From the NCBI GenBank assembly GCA_946408825.1, contig CAMJTU010000034.1, positions 1 through 44,162 of the forward strand: 44,162 nt of DNA, written 5' to 3'. Below, piece after piece: positions 1 through 8,988 of the stretch. Within the stretch, counting starts at the first letter, position 1. Each line of letters opens with the position of its first letter. The position numbers and the translations under genes are program-made. The notes beneath the pieces are model-generated. The model saw nothing but the letters and a program-made list of their open reading frames with translations. It was not told where the DNA came from and made no database searches. The stretch comes from an uncultured Planctomycetaceae bacterium (lineage in GTDB: Bacteria; Planctomycetota; Planctomycetia; Pirellulales; Thermoguttaceae).

Positions 1-2804
1 CCAACCCCCTTAAAATCCAAGGGATTGTAGTGGTAATAGCACTGATAGGGGTGATATAACGGGAACCAAACCGTGACAGTGTATCCAAACGAGTGGAAGA
101 AGGGAAGAACGCCATAAAGACTCAAATGAGGTTTAGGCATTGCGCTTTGTGCAAAGCTTTGGGCATTTGCCGAAACATTCAGATTCGAAAGGACGGCGCC
201 CTTCGGCATGCCAGTTGAACCGCTTGTGAAGATGATAGTGTTAATATCTGAGAGTTTCTCCTTGGTTAAACTGAGAGCGCGTTCTAGGATGAAGGTCGGA
301 AGGAAGGACTGGAAAACGGCGATAAACTTATCTATTGATTTGACCTCCGTCTTGGCCAGATCTTCCATCGAGACAATCTCTGCGTTGAGCTTGATTTTTG
401 GCAACTTTTTAAGAAGTTGGCTTGACGCGAGAATTTTCTTAATCCCAACTTTGTCGATACAATGGTTGTTAACCTCGTTTGTAAACGTGTAATTTAAATT
501 TATCGGTACTCTGCGATCAAAGGCGATTGCGGCATTAACAACGACTCCAGCGATGGACGTCGGTAGAAGAACGCCAATATATTTCTCTTTTCCTAGAACA
601 CGATGAAGCGCGCGGCGGAGCGCAAGAATCGAAATGAGAACCATTCGAGGACTCAATTCTTTTCCTGTAGCGTCTCCGAAATGACGTTTCTGACGTAGTT
701 TGTTTTGAGCAATTCTCAAACCCCGTATGGCGCCGCGAGCCGGCGTGTAAAGCCACACGTTCTCAGGATGCTTATGATAGTCGATCATATCGACGTAGAG
801 TTCCTGAACAATGTGTAACAATTTCTGCGAGATATGTGCGTCCGAATGACCTTGAGTTCGTTCTTCTTCAACGTAGAACGGCTTTCCGTAAATGATTCCA
901 GGACGGTACGGGGCTTTACGATTAAATCCTTTAAACTTGGCGTAGGCAAATTTTGATCCGTAAAAACCTGTGATTGCGAAAGGAAGAATCGGGACTTCGG
1001 GCGAACGACGTAAGAGAGTTAAGTAACCTGATTTAAAGGCGCGAACTTGTCCATTACGTGTTAGTCCGCCCTCTGGGAAAATACAGACGACGTCGCCGTT
1101 TTTAAGAGCTGCCTGTGCCTCCAATACCATATGTACCACAGATTTGCGATCTTCTGGGTGAAATTTTATAGTGTTTAATTTGTCGAGGACGAATTTAGCA
1201 AGTCGGTTCTTTTGAGGAAGCGTTTTAATGTCGGCAATGAAACGCACAGGACGTTTTGACGTGCAGTAGACGACGAGAGCGTCGAGATATGACACGTGAT
1301 TTCCGAGCATGAGCACGGCGCCTTCTTTAGGGAGGTTATCTGCGTCACAGACGTTGAGGCGATAGGCGATTTGCAACCACCACGAGACGCAAACTCTTAA
1401 GAACGGTATTGCAAACGCGCGCAACGTTAAGACGAAAACTGGGATTGTTAGTAATCCGCAAACAAACCAAATATTGGCGCCGTTAAGCCCTGTTCTTACA
1501 GTTTCTACGACGGCGTTATTTTCATCAAGTGAAGCAATTCTAGTCTCGCCGAAAGGAGCTGCTGCCAAGGTCATTTGAATTACGGCTGCTAGCGCCATCG
1601 CAGCAAACGAGAAAAAGTTGTACGCTGCAAGGATACGTCCACGACTTTCCTTAGGACTGTCCATCTGAAGCGTTGCGACTAGAGGAATATCGAACATTCC
1701 GGCAGAAAGTCCCATGAGGAAAAGCGCCGCGCCGCCAAATAGGAAGCCGAACGACGTAGGAGGGGCGATTTCTTTTCCAACAGGGATAGTTTCATAGGGC
1801 GTGAAGGAAAGCACAAAACAGAAAAGAAGAATAAAGAACGCGCCGATCGGCACGAGACCGAGTTCGATCCTGCCGCGTGAAAGTTTGCCTGCAAGGAGCG
1901 CGCCGAACGCGAGACCGGCGGAAAGAGCGACCAGCAAAGCCATGGCCCAGTCTTGACGCGCGTTGAGGAATTCCGTCGCGAATTTATCAATATTGATTTG
2001 CGCAAGAGCTCCCAGTCCCCAGAAGAAAGAACTCGCCATGGCGATCCAGAACAAAAACCTGTGCTTAACGAGCGCGCCGAGGTCGCCGATTGTTTGAGCG
2101 AAAGGGTTTGAGGGGAATTTAGCCGACGGATCGGCTGCAGGAATCGAAGGGATGAAAAGGCTGGATATGAGACCTAGAATCGAGACTCCGACAATAACAG
2201 CCGACCACAGAATCCAGTTATGCATGCCGCCAGTACCTTCCGCCGGCGCGTGTGCGTTAAGCGTCGTTAGCACGAAGAGCGTTCCGCCGAGGACTTGTCC
2301 TCCAAGACACGCAATCATCGTCGTCATGGAAACATAGCCGTTTGCTTCGGAAATGCGTTCCTCGGGCACAAGATTAGGAAGGCTGCCATATTTGGCTGGG
2401 CTGAAGAACGTACTCTGCGACGCCATCAGGAAAAGCGTAACGAGCATAAATGGAACGGATTGTGAGACAATCGCCATTGTTCCAAGTATCATGACGACAA
2501 GTTCCGCAACCTTGCACCAGATTAAAACGCCTCGACGGTTAAAGCGATCACAGACATAACCGGCGTATGTAGCTAGGAGTAGGAACGGGAGAAGGAACGC
2601 GAGGGAACCGATTGTTCGGATTAAGTCTTGCTTATCGCTCCAACCGATCGCACACTTGCCGATTGGAATAATGAGCCAACGGAAGATATTATCGTTTAAC
2701 GCTACGAGAAATTGGGTTATCAATAGAGCGACAAACCCCTTGGTCCAGAGCGGGGGAAGAAGAGTCTTGACTTTTGCAGTAGGCGCTTCTGAGGCGTTAT
2801 TCAT
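1..2804 (-). CDS. aas: MFS / PlsC / acyl-ACP synthetase fusion (Aas-type, partial)
   Basis: The gene enters from the window's left edge, so its C-terminus is missing; about 934 residues are visible. Three parts are readable in one frame. Residues about 20-480 form a 12-helix MFS transporter resembling the lysophospholipid flippase LplT. Residues about 490-700 form a PlsC-type acyltransferase with the H-x4-D motif (NHVSYLD, His503/Asp508) and an FPEGG motif. From about 740 there is an AMP-binding acyl-acyl carrier protein synthetase with the phosphate-binding motif TIIFTSGSTGMPKGA near residue 860. Known Aas/LplT pairs flip lysophospholipids inward and re-acylate them; the fusion implies coupled uptake and repair of membrane lipids. 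The start chosen is the ATG at 2804, giving MNNASEAPTAK just before the first helix; the upstream ribosome site is weak. The gene lies downstream of rpoN but behind a terminator, so it is probably a separate unit. Confidence 0.9.
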   Translation of the reverse strand, partial: MNNASEAPTAKVKTLLPPLWTKGFVALLITQFLVALNDNIFRWLIIPIGKCAIGWSDKQDLIRTIGSLAFLLPFLLLATYAGYVCDRFNRRGVLIWCKVAELVVMILGTMAIVSQSVPFMLVTLFLMASQSTFFSPAKYGSLPNLVPEERISEANGYVSMTTMIACLGGQVLGGTLFVLTTLNAHAPAEGTGGMHNWILWSAVIVGVSILGLISSLFIPSIPAADPSAKFPSNPFAQTIGDLGALVKHRFLFWIAMASSFFWGLGALAQINIDKFATEFLNARQDWAMALLVALSAGLAFGALLAGKLSRGRIELGLVPIGAFFILLFCFVLSFTPYETIPVGKEIAPPTSFGFLFGGAALFLMGLSAGMFDIPLVATLQMDSPKESRGRILAAYNFFSFAAMALAAVIQMTLAAAPFGETRIASLDENNAVVETVRTGLNGANIWFVCGLLTIPVFVLTLRAFAIPFLRVCVSWWLQIAYRLNVCDADNLPKEGAVLMLGNHVSYLDALVVYCTSKRPVRFIADIKTLPQKNRLAKFVLDKLNTIKFHPEDRKSVVHMVLEAQAALKNGDVVCIFPEGGLTRNGQVRAFKSGYLTLLRRSPEVPILPFAITGFYGSKFAYAKFKGFNRKAPYRPGIIYGKPFYVEEERTQGHSDAHISQKLLHIVQELYVDMIDYHKHPENVWLYTPARGAIRGLRIAQNKLRQKRHFGDATGKELSPRMVLISILALRRALHRVLGKEKYIGVLLPTSIAGVVVNAAIAFDRRVPINLNYTFTNEVNNHCIDKVGIKKILASSQLLKKLPKIKLNAEIVSMEDLAKTEVKSIDKFIAVFQSFLPTFILERALSLTKEKLSDINTIIFTSGSTGMPKGAVLSNLNVSANAQSFAQSAMPKPHLSLYGVLPFFHSFGYTVTVWFPLYHPYQCYYHYNPLDFKGV

Positions 2805-3018
2805 ATCTGGGGCGTCCCTTTATGGTTTGTCAAACTTGTCTCTCTAAGGTAACTCAGCCTTGCAAACGATTTCGATTTTGAACTCTGAGACCGAGTTTCC
2901 AATCCAGTTGTTCAACAATGGTTCTTTTCAAATTGAGTAAGCTTTTAGCGAAAACGCTTACGTTTCACCCATATTAATCTTATCTCTATGGTCACGCAAG
3001 GGAGGAAAAATTTTAAAA

Positions 3019-3041
3019 TGACATTTTTTTAAAATTTGTCA
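3019..3041. promoter_or_regulatory. TGACA-N13-TGTCA palindrome (candidate operator)
   Basis: Perfect 5-base half-sites (extending to ATGACA/TGTCAT) are separated by a 13-base T/A-rich spacer, in the gap upstream of the aas-type gene. The same half-sites, spacing and first six spacer bases recur at 43631-43653. No regulator family is assigned. The rest of the 2805-3139 gap is AT-rich and shows no gene. Confidence 0.35.
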
Positions 3042-3139
3042 TGATAGATTTTCAGGTATTACGGACGTTTCGTCGTCGGCCTTGGGGCGAGGAATTATAG
3101 CCTTGCTTTTTCGACATGAACACTTAAAGCGCATATGGT

Positions 3140-3173
3140 AAAAAAAAAGACGCCAAACCAAGAGTCGGCGTCT
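3140..3173 (-). terminator. Rho-independent terminator of rpoN
   Basis: Read on the minus strand, a 7-base stem (AGACGCC/GGCGTCT) is followed directly by a run of nine T. It starts about 18 bases after the rpoN stop codon and separates rpoN from the aas-type gene. Confidence 0.85.
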
Positions 3174-3191
3174 GACGGAACGATATTATTA

Positions 3192-5018
3192 TTAACTATT
3201 TTCTCGTAACTTAAGTCTTTTCCTGACGCGACTATTGGGAATCTGGAGCTGGTCTCTGTGTTCCTGAACGGTTTTTCGGCTAACCTTAACGGCATATTTC
3301 TTTTTAAGTTCCGTCGCAATCTCCTCGTCGCTCAGAGGCGCGTCTGGAGATTCTTGGGAAATCAGAGCCCGAATTTTATCGGCCACGTCTGAACTTGTGA
3401 CTTCTCCTGAGACTGCCTTTGGGAAAAGGTTTTTAAACGGCTCATATCCGTGCGGCGTGGAAAGCCACTTGTCGTTGCAAGCCCGAGAAACAGTTGAAGT
3501 GTCGAGACCGAGTTTATCTGCGATTTGCTGTTGGGTTAGCGGCTTTGGACTAGCGTCTGGACTGGCAAAGTATTCTTCCTGAAAATCGACGACCGCTTTT
3601 GCGACTCGCAAAAGCGTTGAATTACGGTTTTTTAGCGCGTCCATCAACGCTTGAGCTTCAACGTATTGGCGACGTAAGTAGTCTTTGGTTTTTTTATCGA
3701 CACGTTTCGAGAAAAGCATTTTTTGATAGTACGGATCGAGTTCGACATTTGCGAGAGAATCGTCAAGTCTTGCTACCCAGCGACCGCGTCTATCAACTTC
3801 AACGACAATTTCTGGACATACTGCTCGAGTAGGAGCAGTAGAGTTTGTGAAAAGTTCGCCCGGCGACTGGAAAAACGGGAAGGGGGCCGAGTAAATTTTC
3901 ATGAGTTCGTCTTGTGATATTCCGCTTTTTTTTGAAAGGGTTCCCAATCTCTTTTTGATGAAATCGTCAAAATGATCTAGGATTAGACGATTCAACTGTT
4001 CTCGATATTGTGCGTCGGGTCGTATTCTGAGGAGCATGCTTTCGCGGAGATTACGTGCGCCGACGCCGGGGGGATCAAGGGATTGAACAATTTTTAACGC
4101 TTTATTAGCTTCATCTTGCTCATTGACGGGAAAAAGCAGGGAAAGAGGATCGCTAGGCGGCGCGGGTTCCACTATTTTGTCGAGAATCTTTTTGGCCGTC
4201 TCACGTTCGTCACGCGTGGTTTTACGTCCGACGACAGCGTCAAAATCGGCACGCGCCCTAATTCTGTCGTCCCGCGCCGTTTGACTTGATAGGCACGCTT
4301 TAAGCGCGTCATGGGCGCGGAGGCGTTGCTCACGAGTTGATTCAAAGCCAAAAACGCCGTCGAATTCCTCAATGGCGGCAAGCGTCTGGGCGTCTTCTTC
4401 CGGATAAGCGATCGCGTCGGCAGGTAGCGAAGGACGTGACAAGGAGTCGGCTTGAACCTTGAGATATCCATTAGAGTCGAGGGTGTCGACGATTTCAAAA
4501 CAACGTTCTTTTACGCGTGGATCAAGATCGGCGAACCTACCGTCCAACCGTAATTGCTCATAAAGATGATCGCGTAACGTTTCTGTAACAGGCGCTTCAG
4601 GGTCATAGACGTAGTCGTCGTCCGTCAGAGACCGTCCATTGCCGACGTCTCGGCGGGAAGAAAAAGGAATTTCTCTAAAAAAATCTGCTCCGTCGCGATC
4701 GTTATTTGCGTCTACGTCGTCAAAGTTTGGTTGACCAGAGGCAAGCGCTTCTGCGTCGCTAACAATCATAGTAGACTGCGAAGGAATCTCGGAATCGTTT
4801 GAATCGTTGTCCGAACGACCTGAAATAATGAAAACGTTATTCTGTGATTCCACGTAGGATTCGACGTCTTGCCCTGATCTTTCAAGTAGGTTAGAAAATT
4901 GGATCTTTTTTTGTTGCGCGTACAGCTCCTGTTTTAGCTTATTAGCTCGCTGAAGGGACGCTCTTTGATCGGCAGAAAGGCCGAGACCAAGGCGGGGAAT
5001 ACCAGAGGCGTTGGACAT
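3192..5018 (-). CDS. rpoN: RNA polymerase sigma-54 factor
   Basis: Sigma-54 directs RNA polymerase to -24/-12 promoters that need an AAA+ activator. The 608-residue product has a divergent region I (residues about 15-65), an acidic linker (about 70-140), a core-binding domain with the hallmark VQSLDPPGVGARNLRE (311-326), a helix-turn-helix LTQQQIADKLGLDTSTVSR (494-512) and an RpoN box at about 579-588 reading SRKTVQEHRD, compared with the usual ARRTVAKYRE. The family is usually about 480 residues; the excess is the acidic linker plus an insert at about 200-300 that carries three degenerate repeats (219-239, 240-258, 259-279; pattern T-R-x-x-R-x-x-A). It lies 48 bases downstream of the ExbB-type gene, so the two are probably co-transcribed. 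No sigma-54 activator is encoded in this window. Confidence 0.93.
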   Translation of the reverse strand: MSNASGIPRLGLGLSADQRASLQRANKLKQELYAQQKKIQFSNLLERSGQDVESYVESQNNVFIISGRSDNDSNDSEIPSQSTMIVSDAEALASGQPNFDDVDANNDRDGADFFREIPFSSRRDVGNGRSLTDDDYVYDPEAPVTETLRDHLYEQLRLDGRFADLDPRVKERCFEIVDTLDSNGYLKVQADSLSRPSLPADAIAYPEEDAQTLAAIEEFDGVFGFESTREQRLRAHDALKACLSSQTARDDRIRARADFDAVVGRKTTRDERETAKKILDKIVEPAPPSDPLSLLFPVNEQDEANKALKIVQSLDPPGVGARNLRESMLLRIRPDAQYREQLNRLILDHFDDFIKKRLGTLSKKSGISQDELMKIYSAPFPFFQSPGELFTNSTAPTRAVCPEIVVEVDRRGRWVARLDDSLANVELDPYYQKMLFSKRVDKKTKDYLRRQYVEAQALMDALKNRNSTLLRVAKAVVDFQEEYFASPDASPKPLTQQQIADKLGLDTSTVSRACNDKWLSTPHGYEPFKNLFPKAVSGEVTSSDVADKIRALISQESPDAPLSDEEIATELKKKYAVKVSRKTVQEHRDQLQIPNSRVRKRLKLRENS

Positions 5019-5065
5019 GGAGAATTCAGTGATATTTGTGAACGAAACGATACGGGAAAGCAGGG

Positions 5066-6115
5066 TTATTCTCCGTCTGGACGTCTGTTCTTCAGAGAGA
5101 GAGAAGGACGCCCAGAGGGACGTGTTTGTTTGACGACTTGCTCGAAGGAAGAAGTCGTTTCTCCCGTACTCGAAATTTCTTGAAGACCATGGATAGGTCG
5201 AGGAGACGAGTAGTTGGGAGCAGGTCCATTAGGAACGGACGTCGACAACGATTGTCTTAAGGGTTCTAGCAGTCGAAAAATCTCGTCGTTTGCCGTTGAG
5301 ATAAGCGACGCCAGTCGAGCGTTAATAAGGGAATGAGCAACGAGAACGGGGATTGCGACAAGCAAACCTGCGACAGTCGTCACTAACGCGAAATAGATTC
5401 CATTTGCTAGGTTACGACCTGAACCGTCCGTTACCGCAAGTTCTCCGAACGTAGAAACCATACCCATGACAGTGCCGAGTAAACCGAGCATCGGCGCGAC
5501 ATTTCCAATCAATGACAGGGGCTCAGTCGTCCTATAGTACTTTGCTGCGAGCGATGAGGAAGAATCTTCGATCGCTTTTTCTATGGCGTTCCAGCCACGA
5601 TACGATTCGCGAAGTCCCGCTGTTAGAACGCATCCCGAATAAGAGGGAGAAGCGGCGACTATGGTCCACGCTGCCTTCATATCGCCTCTGATAAGCGACT
5701 GGGAGACGTCTTGTTTTAACTGTTCCGGGGTAAAACTCGAGGCCCTTAGCGAGAAGCAGAAACGGATGATAAGCGTCACGGCGATTACGGAGAGTATCAA
5801 AAGAATGACGCCTATCCAGCCGCTAGCCTTAACAAGTTCGAAAAAGCGAACGTTACTTTCATTCCCAATCGGAGTCTCGTGAACGATTTCTTGGGTCTTG
5901 CTTTCGGTTACGATTTCTGTCGATGAATCCGCGTTGTCGTCTTCTAAAACGCTAAGATCGAGGGCGCCGTCGCCAGTTTGCCCGTAGACGAGTGGAACGA
6001 ATAACGCCGACTGCATAAATAAAACCGTAACAAAGACGAGTCGCAATCCCGTGATAAGCAACGCTTGAAGCGGAGAGTTTGAATATCGACAGTAACGTTC
6101 CATAAAAGAATCCAT
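5066..6115 (-). CDS. MotA/TolQ/ExbB proton channel family protein
   Basis: Members of this family are inner-membrane subunits that convert proton flow into work, normally together with an ExbD/TolR protein. The visible C-terminal core is typical: a helix at about 95-120, then EPLSLIGNVAPMLGLLGTVMG and a final helix LVTTVAGLLVAIPVLVA. An N-terminal signal-like helix ending near VYGQTG and an acidic segment of about 50 residues precede the core, an arrangement common in planctomycetal and Bacteroidetes ExbB proteins. No ExbD/TolR gene follows; rpoN does, 48 bases downstream. The start is uncertain: ATG 6115 is used, with TTG 6136 and ATG 6103 in frame and no good ribosome site for any. It could serve TonB-like energisation, Tol-type envelope work or gliding; the sequence does not decide. 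Confidence 0.85.
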   Translation of the reverse strand: MDSFMERYCRYSNSPLQALLITGLRLVFVTVLFMQSALFVPLVYGQTGDGALDLSVLEDDNADSSTEIVTESKTQEIVHETPIGNESNVRFFELVKASGWIGVILLILSVIAVTLIIRFCFSLRASSFTPEQLKQDVSQSLIRGDMKAAWTIVAASPSYSGCVLTAGLRESYRGWNAIEKAIEDSSSSLAAKYYRTTEPLSLIGNVAPMLGLLGTVMGMVSTFGELAVTDGSGRNLANGIYFALVTTVAGLLVAIPVLVAHSLINARLASLISTANDEIFRLLEPLRQSLSTSVPNGPAPNYSSPRPIHGLQEISSTGETTSSFEQVVKQTRPSGRPSLSLKNRRPDGE

Positions 6116-6440
6116 ATTATCAAGCGCCAAATGCAAACTATCGTTTACGCAAAAAACGAAAACCGTGGTTCAAGGGTGGGGAAAAACGACGTTTAAGTTT
6201 GGACGCGGACGAATTGTGAAACATTGATCGTGGCGTTAGACGACAACCCGCGCCCCCTTCCCAAAACGACTTGAATTGATAGAATGCATTATATCTCTTG
6301 ACGGCTCATTTTAACAGTCGAAGTCCGTTAAAAACCAAGAGAAAATTGAGAAATCACCAAGGTTTCGCGGATCGAAGCTCTTTGTTCGGTCGCGATCTGA
6401 TTCGAACGATCATTAGTGTATTTAGGAAAGGCGTCTTTCT
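6116..6440. other. Divergent intergenic region exbB-like / pgk
   Basis: About 325 bases separate divergent genes and should hold both promoters. I see no convincing -35/-10 pair or hairpin; only the pgk ribosome site (AGGAAAGG, about 10 bases before ATG 6441) is clear. Confidence 0.4.
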
Positions 6441-7628
6441 ATGGCGAAGAAAACTATCGCTAGCGTTGACGTTGCCGGCAAGAAGGTTCTGGTGCGCGTC
6501 GATTTTAACGTCCCGCTTGATGAAAATGGCAAGATAACCGACGATCGTCGTATTCGTATGGCGTTGCCAACGATTAAGTCCGTCCTTGAACGAGGCGGTA
6601 AACTGATACTTATGAGTCACCTCGGTCGTCCGAAGGACGCTCCTGATCCGAAGTACACTCTTAAACCGACTGCAGAACGGCTTGCCGAACTTCTTCCAGG
6701 AGTAAAGGTTGATTTCGCGTCGGATACGGTTGGCGAGGACGCGCAGGCGAAAGTCGCGGCGCTTACTGACGGTTCTGTCGTCGTTTTGGAGAATCTCCGT
6801 TTTCAACCGGGCGAAAAGAAGGGTCTTGAAGATTTTGCCGCGAAACTCGCGTCTTTCGCCGATATCTATGTAAACGACGCGTTTGGCACCTGTCACCGTA
6901 CTGACGCCTCGATGGTTGCGGTTCCGGAGCAGATGAAGGGCAAACCTCGCGTTTGTGGGTTCCTTGTTGAAAAAGAGATTAAGTATCTGACAGACGCTAT
7001 CAGTTCTCCGAAACGTCCTTTCATTGCAATCCTTGGCGGCGCTAAGGTGTCCGACAAGATCATGGTCATTAAGAACCTGCTAGGTATTTGTGACAAGGTG
7101 CTTATCGGCGGCGCGATGGCGTATACGTTCTCCCTCGCTACCGGCGGTAAAGTCGGCGGAAGCCTTGTCGAGCCCGATAAGACCGATCTTGCGAAGGAAC
7201 TCATTGAACTTGGCGGCGACAAGCTTGTCCTTCCAGTCGACGTTCACTGTGGCGACAATTTTTCCGCGGACTGCAATAAGATTGTAGTCGCTTCAGGCGA
7301 GATTCCTGACGGCTACGAAGGACTGGATATTGGTCCTGAGACTGCGAAAAAATATGCGGAGATTGTTAAAAGCGCTAAGACTGTCGTTTGGAACGGTCCG
7401 ATGGGCGTTTCTGAAATGCCTCCGTTTGACGCTGGAACGCGCGCAGTTGCTGACGCTATCGCAGGTTCTGACGCGATTTCGATTATCGGAGGCGGGGATA
7501 GCGCGGCCGCGATCCAGAAACTCGGTTATGCCGATAAGGTTTCACATGTGAGTACGGGCGGCGGAGCGAGTCTTGAAATGCTCGAGGGAAAGAAATTCGT
7601 CGCTGTCGAGCTTCTAGATGAAGAATGA
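6441..7628 (+). CDS. pgk: Phosphoglycerate kinase
   Basis: Cytoplasmic glycolytic enzyme that transfers a phosphate between 1,3-bisphosphoglycerate and ADP to make ATP. At 395 residues it is full length. The signature [16 protein letters not shown] lies at residues about 14-29, the substrate-binding SHLGRPK follows near 60, and the nucleotide-binding C-terminal half has [16 protein letters not shown] and the closing TGGGASLE hinge motif. All key motifs are intact. The ATG start has a good AGGAAAGG ribosome site. It is monocistronic: divergent from the ExbB-type gene and followed by a strong hairpin. No gap or tpi gene is adjacent. Confidence 0.98.
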   Translation: MAKKTIASVDVAGKKVLVRVDFNVPLDENGKITDDRRIRMALPTIKSVLERGGKLILMSHLGRPKDAPDPKYTLKPTAERLAELLPGVKVDFASDTVGEDAQAKVAALTDGSVVVLENLRFQPGEKKGLEDFAAKLASFADIYVNDAFGTCHRTDASMVAVPEQMKGKPRVCGFLVEKEIKYLTDAISSPKRPFIAILGGAKVSDKIMVIKNLLGICDKVLIGGAMAYTFSLATGGKVGGSLVEPDKTDLAKELIELGGDKLVLPVDVHCGDNFSADCNKIVVASGEIPDGYEGLDIGPETAKKYAEIVKSAKTVVWNGPMGVSEMPPFDAGTRAVADAIAGSDAISIIGGGDSAAAIQKLGYADKVSHVSTGGGASLEMLEGKKFVAVELLDEE

Positions 7629-7693
7629 CGGAAACCTGCTACTGACTTTCTCGTTAGCGTGAAACATTAAGTAAAATATACGCTGCTTATTGC

Positions 7694-7731
7694 AACAAGG
7701 TTCGTCGGCGCTTGCGTCGACGAACCTTGTT
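7694..7731 (+). terminator. Hairpin after pgk
   Basis: A perfect 14-base inverted repeat (AACAAGGTTCGTCG and its complement) with a 10-base loop lies 65 bases after the pgk stop. It lacks a long T-run, so it may be a weak terminator or an mRNA-stabilising stem. Confidence 0.6.
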
Positions 7732-7809
7732 TGGTAAAACTGTGACGTCTGTTGCGTTATACTACTTAGAGGGGTTCCGTATCTTTGAAGCGTTGATCGG
7801 GAGGTTGAA

Positions 7810-8721
7810 ATGCGTTTAACAGAAATCGCCGACGATAGTCGTCCTTTTTCTACGTTAGTGATCTGGTGTGAAAGACTTGGCGGATGGATTAAAGTTGCCG
7901 ATCTTGTCAATAGCAATCCGGAAACAACAACCCTTGAGTCTGTTCTTCGGGGCGTTGACGGAATCGATTTGGAACTACTTCGTGAAGAAATAGAGAAATT
8001 TGAGAACGTTAACCATAGCGAAGCGTCTGTTGTAAAGAGCGGAGACGTTAGGTTTCGTCCTCTTTTGACAGCCCCTTCTAAGATACTTTGCGTTGGTTTG
8101 AATTATGCCGGGCACATTAAAGAGTTTGGACACGAGTATCCTTCTGAACCTGTGATTTTTAGTAAGGCTTCATCCGCTTTGACGTCGTGTTCAGCAGATA
8201 TCATACTACCCCCAGTTTCAGAACGCGTCGACTACGAAGCGGAGTTAGTCGTCGTTATCGGCAAGCGTGGGAAGGATATTTCCGAATCGGACGCTCTAGA
8301 TTACGTCGCTGGGTATTGTTGTGGAAACGACGTTTCTGCACGCGACTGGCAGAAAGAAAAGCCGTCTGGTCAGTGGTTCCTCGGAAAATCTTTTGATTCC
8401 TTTGCGCCTATTGGACCTCAACTTGTCACAAAGGATGAAGTGGGGAATCCCAATAACCTTAAGATTGAATCTAGACTTAACGGCAAGGTTATGCAATCGG
8501 CTTGTACCTCGCAATTTATTTACAGCGTCCAACGTGTGATTTCCTATATTTCGCAGGTCATGACTCTTGAACCATGCGACCTTATTTTTACAGGAACTCC
8601 CGACGGAATTGGAGACGTTCGTAAACCTCCTAGATACCTATCTGACGGCGACGTTTTTGAAGTGGAGATCGAAAAACTTGGCGTTCTTATGAACACGGTT
8701 CGTCGTCAATCTTTGTTGTGA
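7810..8721 (+). CDS. Fumarylacetoacetate hydrolase (FAH) family protein
   Basis: A 303-residue member of the FAH superfamily, which holds metal-dependent hydrolases, isomerases and decarboxylases acting on beta-keto or acylpyruvate substrates. The catalytic domain begins at about residue 95 with KILCVGLNYAGHIKEF. The metal ligands are recognisable in DYEAELVVVIGKRG (E-x-E) and in GNDVSARDWQ, and the C-terminus has the family's FTGTPDGIGDVRKPP and SDGDVFEVEIEKLG. The N-terminal 95 residues match the short lead domain of the 2-hydroxyhepta-2,4-diene-1,7-dioate isomerase-like group. The substrate cannot be told from sequence, and no aromatic-degradation genes are nearby. The ATG start has a GGGAGG ribosome site 7 bases upstream. 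Confidence 0.9.
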   Translation: MRLTEIADDSRPFSTLVIWCERLGGWIKVADLVNSNPETTTLESVLRGVDGIDLELLREEIEKFENVNHSEASVVKSGDVRFRPLLTAPSKILCVGLNYAGHIKEFGHEYPSEPVIFSKASSALTSCSADIILPPVSERVDYEAELVVVIGKRGKDISESDALDYVAGYCCGNDVSARDWQKEKPSGQWFLGKSFDSFAPIGPQLVTKDEVGNPNNLKIESRLNGKVMQSACTSQFIYSVQRVISYISQVMTLEPCDLIFTGTPDGIGDVRKPPRYLSDGDVFEVEIEKLGVLMNTVRRQSLL

Positions 8722-8832
8722 ACGACGCCGTAAGCGCTCGGTATTTGTTTGTTTTGAGGAGAGTCCTACCGGTCATGTTTCGTTAATTTGTAATCGTTAG
8801 GTATTTTAGGGTTAACTTCCGTTGCGATAACC

Positions 8833-8860
8833 TTTACAAATTGTAGACGAGTAATATTTA
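8833..8860 (+). promoter_or_regulatory. Possible promoter of the metalloregulator gene
   Basis: TTTACA and TATTTA are separated by 16 bases. The -10 match is poor, but the expected start falls just before the ribosome site of the mini-ORF at 8883. Confidence 0.3.
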
Positions 8861-8882
8861 AGGATATATTGGGAGTTGTTGT

Positions 8883-8912
8883 ATGACGCGGTCTCTTCGT
8901 GCATTCCAATAG
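8883..8912 (+). CDS. Nine-codon leader ORF candidate
   Basis: ATG to TAG encodes MTRSLRAFQ. It has a GGGAG ribosome site 7 bases upstream, between a possible promoter and the metalloregulator gene. It could be a leader peptide or chance; no attenuator hairpin is evident after it. Confidence 0.25.
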   Translation: MTRSLRAFQ

Positions 8913-8988
8913 GGCGCGTTGATTGTTTAGAGTGTTTTCTTTTGTTCTGTTTCAATGAACGGCGACAATTATAGATAGGGTGGCAACA

